In this document: piece after piece, positions 35,509-43,367 of the stretch
How positions within the stretch are numbered: the first letter of the stretch is position 1
Layout of the letters: the number at the start of each line of letters is the position of its first letter
Assembly (NCBI GenBank): GCA_029260755.1
Contig: JAJDCQ010000140.1
Coordinates: forward strand, 1 to 64,000
Direction: 5' to 3'
Length of the DNA: 64,000 nucleotides
DNA from: Planctomycetota bacterium
GTDB lineage: Bacteria > Planctomycetota > J058 > JAJDCQ01
Position numbers and translations under genes: made by a program
Notes under the pieces: generated by a model
Seen by the model: only the letters and a program-made list of their open reading frames with translations
What the model was told of the DNA's origin: nothing
Databases searched by the model: none

Positions 35509-37793
35509 CCGCCTCCGCTCGACTCGCCCGCGGCGCGGCGCCCGCCACCGCTCGGTCGACGGACCACCGCGCGCGTCCGGCGCGCCCCGTCCGCGGTCCC
35601 CGGCCGGCCGCGCGCCCGACGCTCCATCGGTCGGCATCGCTCGCGGCCGCGCGGCTCGGCCTCGCCGTCGCCCTGATCGCGACCCTCGTCCTCCTCGGCT
35701 GGACGGCGCCCGGCGGCTTCATCGCCCTCGCCGCCGGCGTCGTCGTCGTCGCCCTCGGCCTCGTGCGACCCTCCGCCGATCCGGCCGCCCCCGGCCTCCT
35801 CGGCTTCGTCCGCGACCTCGTCGTCGAGCTCGTCCCGATCATCGGCGCGTGCGGCGCCGCCGCGGTGCTCCTGCACGGGAGCCTCGGCGAGGAGACGCCC
35901 CCGCTCCTCGCGACGGTCGCCCGCGTCGTCGCCCTCGCCGCGATCGCGACCCTTCCGCGGGTCGGCCCGCGCCTCCTCCCCCTGCCGTTCGCAGCGGTGA
36001 TCCTCGCGGTCGCCGCGGCGGCCGCGCTCGTCGGCGGCGTCGACCTCGTCTCGACCGGGCTCGCCGTGTTCGCCCTCGCCGTCGCCGCGCAGTCGCTCGC
36101 CGGGGCGCGCTCGCGCGCGCTCCGCGACGCGGCGTCGCTCCAGGCGGGCGTCGGGCAGGCGCCGCCGCCCCTCGCCGAGCGCGCGAACCCGCTGCCGGCG
36201 GCCGTCGTCGCGATCGCCGCGCTGCTCGGGGCGTCGCTCTTCCCGGCGGCGCCGCCGCCGCCGGCGCCGACGAGGGGCGGCGACGGCGCGGACGGCGAGG
36301 GGGGCCGCCGCGGAGGGCTCGCCTCGGTCGGGGGCGATGGCAGCGCCGACGTCGACGCGCGCGCCGTCACGCGCCGGAGCTTCGTCGCCTTCCATCCCGA
36401 GGTCCGGATGGACGAGCGGCGCGGCGGCGGCCTCGGCAAGACCGGGCAGATCGTCGCGCGGGTTCAGGTGCGGCCGCGACCGCCCTCGCTCTTCCTCCGC
36501 GGGGCCGCCCTCTCCGAGGTGACGGACTCCGGGTTCTTCCGGGCGAAGCGCGAGATGGCCGAGCCGCCGATCGACGACGTCGCCAGGCGCGAGGTCATCG
36601 TCCAGCTCCTCAAGCCGCAGGACGGCTACCTCCCGGTCGTCGGGCGACCGACCGAGATGGCGGTCGCGCCGGCCGCCGACGGGACGCCGCGGAGCCGGCC
36701 GCGCCGGTCGGCGGCGGGCTACCACGTGCCGCGCGATCCGGCCTATCCCTACCCGCTTCGCTACAGCTTCACGAGCCTCGAGGCCGGGCCCGGGCTCGAC
36801 CCGCGCCGGCTCCCGGCGCAGGCCTCGGCCGAGCTGCTCGCGCTGCCCGGGTCGGTCGCGCGCAGCGTCTCGCTGCGCGCCCTCGCGGCCGAGGTCGTCC
36901 GCGGCGAGAGCGCCTACGATGCGGCGGCGGCGACGGCGCGCTGGCTCCGATCCAACGGCGTCTACGACGACCTCCACCCGATCGATGCGGTCGACCTGCG
37001 CGGGCGGATGGACGCCTTCCTCCTCCGCGAGACGCGCGGCATCTGTGTCGAGTTCGCTGGCGGGATGGTCGTGCTGCTCCGCCTCGCCGGGGTGCCGGCC
37101 CGGATGATCGCGGGCTACCGCGTCGACGTGGCGACGACCGGCGGACGCTTCACGGTGACGAGCGACGACGCCCACGCGTGGGTCGAGGTGCCGATCGCCG
37201 GCGCCGGCTGGGTGACGTTCGACCCGACGCCGGCCCGGTCCGAGGCGTCCGACGCGAGCAACCGGGTGGCGTCCTCGACCGTCGACGAGGACGGCGAGGG
37301 GGGCGACGGCGGCGGCGGGGCGGCCGACGGAACGACCGAGACGACGACCGAGGTCGAGGAGGTCGATCCGATTCACGCGGCCGCGGTCGCCGACGCGCTC
37401 GCGAGCGCGCGGGCGAAGTCGATCCTCCGGTTCGCGTTCGCGCTGCTCGCCCTGGCGACCGCGCTCGCGACCCTCTCCGCGCGCCGGCGACTGCGCCGGG
37501 CCGTCCGCGCCACCAAGCTCGGCGAGGGGGCGGGCCGGATCGCCGCCGAGTGGGTCGGCGAGCGCGACCGCTTCCTCGGAGCGCTCGAGCGGCGCGGCTT
37601 CCGGCTCGGCGGCGCGGAGACGCCGCGGCAGCTCCTGGCCCGGATCGGGCCGCCCGACGCCGAGCGCGAGCTCCTCGAGCGAGCGACCGACCTCTACGAG
37701 CGGCTCCGCTTCTCGGGGCGGGCCGACGCCTCGACGCGCGCCGAGCTCGGTCGGTGCCTCGATCGGCTCGCGGCGGTGGAGGGCGGTCGATAG
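35505..37793 (+). CDS. TgpA-like membrane transglutaminase/protease
   Basis: A 762-residue protein. Several membrane helices fill the first 260 residues. An extracytoplasmic part carries the transglutaminase-like core with catalytic Cys514 (RGICVEFAGGMVVLLRLAG), His557 (DDAHAWVEVP) and Asp573 (FDPTP). A late membrane helix (about 640-660) and a helical DUF4129-like cytoplasmic tail end it. This matches the DUF3488/TgpA family. It is the natural partner of the DUF58 protein just upstream (4-nt overlap). The likely role is processing or cross-linking at the cell envelope; the substrate is unknown. Confidence 0.9.
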   Translation: MTASARLARGAAPATARSTDHRARPARPVRGPRPAARPTLHRSASLAAARLGLAVALIATLVLLGWTAPGGFIALAAGVVVVALGLVRPSADPAAPGLLGFVRDLVVELVPIIGACGAAAVLLHGSLGEETPPLLATVARVVALAAIATLPRVGPRLLPLPFAAVILAVAAAAALVGGVDLVSTGLAVFALAVAAQSLAGARSRALRDAASLQAGVGQAPPPLAERANPLPAAVVAIAALLGASLFPAAPPPPAPTRGGDGADGEGGRRGGLASVGGDGSADVDARAVTRRSFVAFHPEVRMDERRGGGLGKTGQIVARVQVRPRPPSLFLRGAALSEVTDSGFFRAKREMAEPPIDDVARREVIVQLLKPQDGYLPVVGRPTEMAVAPAADGTPRSRPRRSAAGYHVPRDPAYPYPLRYSFTSLEAGPGLDPRRLPAQASAELLALPGSVARSVSLRALAAEVVRGESAYDAAAATARWLRSNGVYDDLHPIDAVDLRGRMDAFLLRETRGICVEFAGGMVVLLRLAGVPARMIAGYRVDVATTGGRFTVTSDDAHAWVEVPIAGAGWVTFDPTPARSEASDASNRVASSTVDEDGEGGDGGGGAADGTTETTTEVEEVDPIHAAAVADALASARAKSILRFAFALLALATALATLSARRRLRRAVRATKLGEGAGRIAAEWVGERDRFLGALERRGFRLGGAETPRQLLARIGPPDAERELLERATDLYERLRFSGRADASTRAELGRCLDRLAAVEGGR

Positions 37794-37834
37794 GCTGGGG
37801 GCGGCCGCCCGAACCCGGCGCCCGGAGGCTCTCG

Positions 37835-39058
37835 ATGACGCGCGCTCCCCACCCGCTTCCCGTCGCCCTTCTCGCCCTCGTCTTCCTCGTCGGCATGATC
37901 GTCGTCGGCGGTCTCGGGGACGTCGCTCCCGCGCGCGCCGACGATGACGACGCGGCGAAGCCGAGCGACGAGCAGCTCGAGGAGATCGAGCGGCTCCTCA
38001 AGGCGCTCGACGCGGACGACCCGACGGCGCGTGAGGACGCGACCGACGCGTTGATCGCGCTGGGCAAGGTCGCCCTCTCCGCCGTCCGCGCGCACGTCGG
38101 CGAGGCGCCGAGCGCCGAGGCGCGGATGCGCGCCGAGCAGATCGTCCGCGAGCTCGAGCGCTGGGGCGGCGGGGCGCCGACCGAGTTCGCGATCCAGGAG
38201 CTGTTCGCGGCCGTCCGCGAGGCGAACGCGGCGGCCGAGCTGGTCGGGCCGAGCTCCGAGTCCGTCCTCCGCGCTCTCGCGCAGGTGAAGGCGCTCGCGG
38301 CGATCGCCGCGGTCGCGGCGGGGAAGGAGCCCGGCCCGCTGCCGGTCGACCCGGCGACCCTCACGCCCGCCGCGCCGACGACCAGCATGAACGCCGCCCT
38401 CGTCGTCGCGCCGCGGGTCGAGGGCACCGTCGCGCGCGGCTGCGTGATCTTCGCCGACGAGTTCGTCCGCCTCTCGAACGCCCAGGACTGCATCATCGTG
38501 TCGCGGGTCGGCGTCCGGCTCAGCTCGTCGAAGAACTGCGTCATCGTCGCGGGCGCGTTCCTCGGGCAGTCGCGGAGCGAGGCGAGCCTCCTCGTGAGCG
38601 GCGGGGGCGCCTCGTTGACCAGCGGGACCGACGTGGTCGTGGCGGCGGCCGAGGGGTTCACATTCACCCGGGTCGAGGGCGGGACGACGATCAACACGCC
38701 GCCGGGCGACGCCCGGTTCGCGCGGCGCGCGCAGGAGCTCGACGCGGTCGAGGAGCCCCGGCTCGACCTCGAGGGTCTCTGGGCGGACAACCCCCTCGCC
38801 GGGAAGATCGAGGTGACCGACGTCCTCCGGTCGGTCGCGTCGCGCGGGTTCCTCGGGACCGCGTCGAACCTCGTCCTGCTCCGGACGACCGACGGCCGGG
38901 GCGAGTTCGTCGCCCGGGAGGGCGCGCCGGTGCTGATGCCCGACGGGAAGCCGCTCCCCGAGCTGGAGGGCTGGACCCTCCGGATGGCGGAGTCGGACCG
39001 CGGCGGGCGCTACGTCCTCTTCTCCGACGGCGAGCGCGAGGCGCTCTTCCGCGACTAG
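37835..39058 (+). CDS. Secreted protein with helical domain and ~16-residue repeats
   Basis: A 407-residue protein with a signal peptide (about 1-35, ending ARA). Residues 45-115 resemble a HEAT/armadillo unit (DPTAREDATDALIALGKVAL). Residues about 200-278 contain five imperfect repeats of 15-18 residues beginning GCVIFADEF, DCIIVSRVG, NCVIVAGAF, ASLLVSGGG and TDVVVAAAEG, a pattern expected of a beta-solenoid. The C-terminal part is not recognised. ATG 37835 has GGAGG 8 nt upstream. It follows the transglutaminase gene by 41 nt, and kinase D starts 3 nt after its stop, so the four genes 34297-40876 look like one operon. Confidence 0.8.
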   Translation: MTRAPHPLPVALLALVFLVGMIVVGGLGDVAPARADDDDAAKPSDEQLEEIERLLKALDADDPTAREDATDALIALGKVALSAVRAHVGEAPSAEARMRAEQIVRELERWGGGAPTEFAIQELFAAVREANAAAELVGPSSESVLRALAQVKALAAIAAVAAGKEPGPLPVDPATLTPAAPTTSMNAALVVAPRVEGTVARGCVIFADEFVRLSNAQDCIIVSRVGVRLSSSKNCVIVAGAFLGQSRSEASLLVSGGGASLTSGTDVVVAAAEGFTFTRVEGGTTINTPPGDARFARRAQELDAVEEPRLDLEGLWADNPLAGKIEVTDVLRSVASRGFLGTASNLVLLRTTDGRGEFVAREGAPVLMPDGKPLPELEGWTLRMAESDRGGRYVLFSDGEREALFRD

Positions 39059-39061
39059 GTC

Positions 39062-40876
39062 GTGGCGAGTATCGGACCCTACGAGATCCGGGAGGAGCTC
39101 GGTCGCGGCGGCGTCGGCGTCGTCTACCGCGCCCACGACCCGCGGCTCGGTCGCGACGTCGCGATCAAGATGCTCATCGCGGTCGACGCGAGCCCGACCC
39201 AGCTCGCGCGCTTCGGCCGCGAGGCGCGCGCGCTCGCGCGGCTCCGCCACCCGAACGTGGTCGCCCTCCACGAGGTGGGGCACGACCCGCAGGGGCGACC
39301 CTATCTCGTCCTGGACCTCGTCTCCGGCGTCACGCTCGCGAGCCGGATCGAACAGGGCGGCCCGCTGCCGGCGCGCGAGGCGGCCGAGCTCGTCCGGAAG
39401 CTCGCCGAGGGGCTCGCGGTCGGCCACGCCCAGGGGATCCTCCATCGCGACGTGAAGCCGGAGAACGTGATCCTCACCGCCGACGGCGAGCCGCACCTGA
39501 CCGACTTCGGCCTCGCGAAGGACCTCGCTTCCTCGCAGGCGGGCTCGCTCTCGATCCAGGGGCGGTTCATCGGGACGCCCGGCTACTGGTCGCCCGAGCA
39601 GGCGACCGGCGATGAGGCGAAGATGGGGTCGGCGACGGATGTCTACGGCCTCGGCGCGACGCTCTTCGCGATGCTGACGGGGCGGCCGGTGTTCCAGTGC
39701 AACAGCGTCAGCGAGGCGATCGTCGCGGCCCTCGCGCAGCCCGCCGAGCCGCCGTCGAAGGTCCGGGACGGCATCCCGCCGGCGCTCGACGCGATCGTCC
39801 GCCGGTGCCTCGAGAAGGAGCCCGCCCATCGCTTCCGCGGCGGGAGCGAGCTCGCCGAGGCGCTCGCCGGGTTCCTGAGCGGCGCGGTCGGCGCGCCGGA
39901 GGTCGCGCCGCCGCGGGCGACCCGCGTCCGCGGTGAGGCGGGCGCGGGCGCGGCGCGCCCGGTCGGGAACGTCACGGTCGTCGGCGCGGTCGCCGTCGCG
40001 GCGGCGCTGCTCGGTGCGATCGGCGGGGCGGTCCTCGCGAGGCGCCCCGGCGGCGCCTCGGACGAGCCCGCCGAGCCGGGGCAGACCGAGGCCTATCTCC
40101 AGGCGGAGCTCGACCGCGCCACGACGAGCCTCGCGCGGGTGGAGGGCGAGCTCCGCGCGGCCCGCGTCGAGATGGCGGGTCTCCAGCGGGGGCTCGACGA
40201 GGCCGAGAGCCAGGCCGAGCTGCGGCGTCACTACGACGGCGCCCGCGCGAAGATGATCCGACGCGATCTCGACGGAGCGCTCGCCGAGGTCGACGCCGCG
40301 ATCGCGCTCGACCCGACCCGCGTGACGCTGTGGTGCCTGCGGGCGGACGTGCGCGAGATGCGGGGCGACCTGGCGGGGGCGCGCGCCGACTACGAGCGGG
40401 CGGTCGAGGTCGACCCGAGCTCGGGGATGGCCTGGGAAGGGCTCGGCATGGTCCGGCAACGGGCGGGCGAGCTCGACGAAGCGCTCGCCGCGCTCGACGA
40501 GGCGATCCGACTCGATCCGGATCGGGCGACGTCGTGGCTCAACCGCGCCGTCGTGAGGCTCGCTCGCGAGGAGCTCGCCGATGCGAGGGGCGACGCCGAC
40601 GAGGCGATCCGACTCGAGCCGCGTCTCGCCAAGGCCCGCTGCATCCGTGCCGCCGTGATGGACAAGACCGGCGACCGCGCCGGAGCGCTCGTCGAGATCG
40701 AGCGCGCGATCGACGCCGACCCCACCCACGCGGACGCCTGGAAGTGGCGCGGGCTCCTCCGGGCCGCGAGCGGCGACCCGGCGGGCGCCATCGACGACCT
40801 CGAGCTCGCCATTCGCCTCGGCAGCAAGGACGCCGAGGCCCTTCGCAGCGAGCTGAAGCGCCTCCAAGGCCGCTGA
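39062..40876 (+). CDS. Receptor Ser/Thr kinase with short TPR domain (kinase D)
   Basis: A 604-residue membrane kinase. The kinase domain is at 5-270 with GRGGVGVVYRAHD, HRDVKPENVILT, DFGLAK and GTPGYWSPEQA. A membrane span lies at about 302-324. A short coiled-coil (about 340-395) is followed by five or so TPR units (about 400-600, GDLAGARADYERAVEVDP type). The shared middle region of kinases A-C is absent. The GTG start lies 3 nt after the stop of the secreted repeat protein, so the two are probably coupled and that protein may be its signal partner or substrate-side component (inference). Confidence 0.92.
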   Translation: MASIGPYEIREELGRGGVGVVYRAHDPRLGRDVAIKMLIAVDASPTQLARFGREARALARLRHPNVVALHEVGHDPQGRPYLVLDLVSGVTLASRIEQGGPLPAREAAELVRKLAEGLAVGHAQGILHRDVKPENVILTADGEPHLTDFGLAKDLASSQAGSLSIQGRFIGTPGYWSPEQATGDEAKMGSATDVYGLGATLFAMLTGRPVFQCNSVSEAIVAALAQPAEPPSKVRDGIPPALDAIVRRCLEKEPAHRFRGGSELAEALAGFLSGAVGAPEVAPPRATRVRGEAGAGAARPVGNVTVVGAVAVAAALLGAIGGAVLARRPGGASDEPAEPGQTEAYLQAELDRATTSLARVEGELRAARVEMAGLQRGLDEAESQAELRRHYDGARAKMIRRDLDGALAEVDAAIALDPTRVTLWCLRADVREMRGDLAGARADYERAVEVDPSSGMAWEGLGMVRQRAGELDEALAALDEAIRLDPDRATSWLNRAVVRLAREELADARGDADEAIRLEPRLAKARCIRAAVMDKTGDRAGALVEIERAIDADPTHADAWKWRGLLRAASGDPAGAIDDLELAIRLGSKDAEALRSELKRLQGR

Positions 40877-40924
40877 ACATCTCCCCCGCCCCAACGAGAG
40901 AAGCCCCAGAGAGTTAACACCCAA

Positions 40925-40991
40925 GGGGTCAGGTCCAGTATTTTTACCTTTTGGCCGTCGGCTAAAAGGTAAAAATACTGGACCTGACCCC
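40925..40991. repeat. GGGGTCAGGTC hairpin repeat, copy 3
   Basis: Arms of 31 nt at 40925-40955 and 40961-40991 pair with one mismatch around a 5-nt loop CGTCG. The outer stem is GGGGTCAGGTCCAGTATTTT, the same as copy 4, but the inner stem (TACCTTTTNGC) is A/T-rich and unique. It stands between the convergent kinase D and WD40 genes and could act as a bidirectional terminator. Confidence 0.9.
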
Positions 40992-41056
40992 ATATTGGGT
41001 AAGTGACTTGGTGCCTCTTGTTTGCGGCGAGGCCTCTGCGCGCTCGCGGGCGGGGC

Positions 41057-43132
41057 TCAGCGCTCGGCGGGGACGGGGCGGAGCTCGTCGTTCACGGTGA
41101 GGCCGAAGCGTTCGCTGGTGCGGGCGCGGAGCTGCGCCGGGTCGAGGCGCGCCCACGCCGACGCGGTCTCGGGCGACGGTGGCGTCCAGATGCAGACCTC
41201 GCCGCGCTCGCTCCTCGATGCGATCCGGCCGTCGGATGCCCAGGTGACCTCGGCGACGGCGTCGCCGTGGCCGACGAGGGCGCCGGCGAGGCTGCGCGTC
41301 GTGGCGTCCCAGACCCGGACGGCGCCGTCCGCGCTCCCCGACCCGAGCCGGCTTCCGTCGGGTGACCAGGCGAGGCCGGTGACGGCGCCCGCGGGGATGA
41401 GGCCTTCGAGGGTGCCGCGGTGGGCGCCGCCGGCGGCGAAGATGCGGATGCGGCCGTCGCTGCTGGCGACGGCGAGCTCCGCTCCGTCGGGGCGCCAGGC
41501 GATCGCGGTCGCCTCGCCGTCGTGAGCGTCGAGCGTCGCGATCGGGCTGAGGTCGGTCGCCTTCCAGAGGGCGACCCCGCTCTCGCCCGCGGTCGCGATG
41601 ACGTCTCCGGCCGGCGACCACGCGACGTGGCTCGCTCCGGCGCCTGTCTTCACTCGCCAGGAGGTCGCCTCGAGGCCGCGGTCGAGGAGCGTCAGCCGGC
41701 CGCGTGATCCGAGCATCGCGATCCGCTCGCCGTCGGGCGACCAGGCGGCGCCCGCGATCTCGGTCCCGTCCGCGTCGAGCCCGGCCGTGCCGTCACGCGA
41801 GACGACGACGAGCCGCCGCTCGGTCAGGACGAGGAACGCGTCGCGCTTCGGCGCGAAGGTCAGGGCGAGCACCTCGCCCGCTCCGACCTCCTTGGCGTCG
41901 ACGCGCGTCGATCCGTCGGCCGGATCGAACGCGCTCCGGGTCACCCCAGCCGCGCTCGCCGAGGCGACGCGGATCGTCTTGCCGTCGGGCGACCACCCGA
42001 CCCGACCGACCCGCTCGCCGGCGCTCGGCGTGAGCGTCCCGCCGACCGCGCCGGTGCTCGCGCCGACCAACCGGGTGCGGTTGCTCCGATCGCCGACCGC
42101 GAGCATCGCGCCGTCGGGCGACCAGGCGAGCGCGCTCGCGCCGTCGACGCCGCCGACCGCCCGCCGGGTCCACCCGCGACGCAACGCCTGGTCGAGGGTC
42201 GCGCGTCGCTCGGGCGACTCGCCCTTCTCGAGGGCGGCCGCCGCGAGGACGGCCGCGTGCGACCATCGCCCGTGGGCGACGGCCGAGAGCATCGCGCCGT
42301 CGATGAGCCGATCGGACATCTCGGCGAGCTTGCCCTCGGCGGCCTTCGCCCGCGTGTTCGCCGTCTTCGCGCGCGCCTCGGCGGCCTCCGCGCGAGCCTT
42401 CGCCGCTCGCGCGTCGTCCTGCGCGGCCATCGTCGCGGCCTTCGCCGCGTTGGTGGCGTCCCTCGCCACGTCGTGCGCGACCCGGGCGTTCTCCCGCCAC
42501 TTGCTCGCCTCGGCCTTCGCCGTCTTCGCGGCGTCCTCGGCGTCGTCGAGCTGGACCTCCACGATCTTGGCGCGCGTTCGCAGCATGCTCGCCTCACCCC
42601 GCGCCTCCTCGAGGTCGGCGTCCATCGCGACGAGGCTCGCCTCGAGCCGCTTCTGCTCGGACCGGGCCTTCTCGAGGTGCGCCGTCACCTCGCGCCGGCG
42701 CTCCTGCTCGCTCGCGAGCGCGTCCTTCGTCGCGCGGCCGTGCCTCGTCTCCTCCTCGACCCGGCCCGCGTAGCGCGCCTCCGCCTTCTCCCACGACGCC
42801 TCGGCTGCCTCCAGCGTCGCCTCGGCCTCCTCCCGCGCCGCGTCGGCCTCCCTGGCGGCCGTGACCGCCGCGTCGCGCTCCTCCTCGGCGGTCTTCCTCG
42901 CCGCGTCGGCCGCCTCGCGCGCGTCGGTCGCCGCGTCGCGCTCGCGGATGGCGGAGAAGCGCGCGTTGTCCGCGTCCTCGCGGAGGCGCTCGGACTCGCG
43001 GGCGAGCTCGCGGGCGCCCGCGGCGCGCGCGTCGGCGGCGCGCCGCGCCGGCGTGGCGATGCCATAGCCGATGAGGAGGCCGCCCGCGATCAGGGCGGCC
43101 TGGAGGACGAGTCGAAGCAGACGCGGGTCCAT
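41057..43132 (-). CDS. Membrane-anchored coiled-coil/WD40 repeat protein
   Basis: A 691-residue protein. One membrane span near the N-terminus (about 6-28) is followed by an Ala/Glu/Arg-rich coiled-coil of roughly 230 residues (about 35-265), then a helical linker and seven or more WD40 blades from about 330 to 660. Each blade carries a WSPDG turn, for example ALAWSPDGAMLAVG, GLAWSPDGSRLGSGSADG and ending VRVWD. No catalytic domain is present. Such proteins resemble the C-terminal halves of planctomycete kinases without the kinase, so it may be a scaffold (inference). ATG 43132 has GAGGAG about 9 nt upstream. It is divergent from kinase E, whose start is 235 nt away. Confidence 0.9.
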   Translation of the reverse strand: MDPRLLRLVLQAALIAGGLLIGYGIATPARRAADARAAGARELARESERLREDADNARFSAIRERDAATDAREAADAARKTAEEERDAAVTAAREADAAREEAEATLEAAEASWEKAEARYAGRVEEETRHGRATKDALASEQERRREVTAHLEKARSEQKRLEASLVAMDADLEEARGEASMLRTRAKIVEVQLDDAEDAAKTAKAEASKWRENARVAHDVARDATNAAKAATMAAQDDARAAKARAEAAEARAKTANTRAKAAEGKLAEMSDRLIDGAMLSAVAHGRWSHAAVLAAAALEKGESPERRATLDQALRRGWTRRAVGGVDGASALAWSPDGAMLAVGDRSNRTRLVGASTGAVGGTLTPSAGERVGRVGWSPDGKTIRVASASAAGVTRSAFDPADGSTRVDAKEVGAGEVLALTFAPKRDAFLVLTERRLVVVSRDGTAGLDADGTEIAGAAWSPDGERIAMLGSRGRLTLLDRGLEATSWRVKTGAGASHVAWSPAGDVIATAGESGVALWKATDLSPIATLDAHDGEATAIAWRPDGAELAVASSDGRIRIFAAGGAHRGTLEGLIPAGAVTGLAWSPDGSRLGSGSADGAVRVWDATTRSLAGALVGHGDAVAEVTWASDGRIASRSERGEVCIWTPPSPETASAWARLDPAQLRARTSERFGLTVNDELRPVPAER

Positions 43133-43346
43133 GCGTGGGGCTCCTCGCCGGATGTCGGGGTCGTGAGGGTGATGAGCTTTTCGATCGAGCGTCGATTGCC
43201 GGGTGACCGTCGGCCCGCCCGGCGGGCCCCGATCATGGCTCGCCCGGGCCGGCGCGCTCAACCGCCCGCGGGGTCGCCCGCGTAACCGTCGCCGGGGGCG
43301 TGGGCTCCGACCGGGCGACCGATTCGTCGGCGCTGTGGGAGCCGGC

Positions 43347-43352
43347 TATACT
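43347..43352 (+). promoter_or_regulatory. Putative -10 (TATACT) for kinase E
   Basis: TATACT is close to the housekeeping -10 consensus and begins 21 nt before the chosen GTG start of kinase E, in the 235-nt divergent gap with the WD40 gene. The -35 is not obvious. It supports the GTG start over longer forms of the frame. Confidence 0.45.
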
Positions 43353-43367
43353 CGGGTCGAGGCATCC

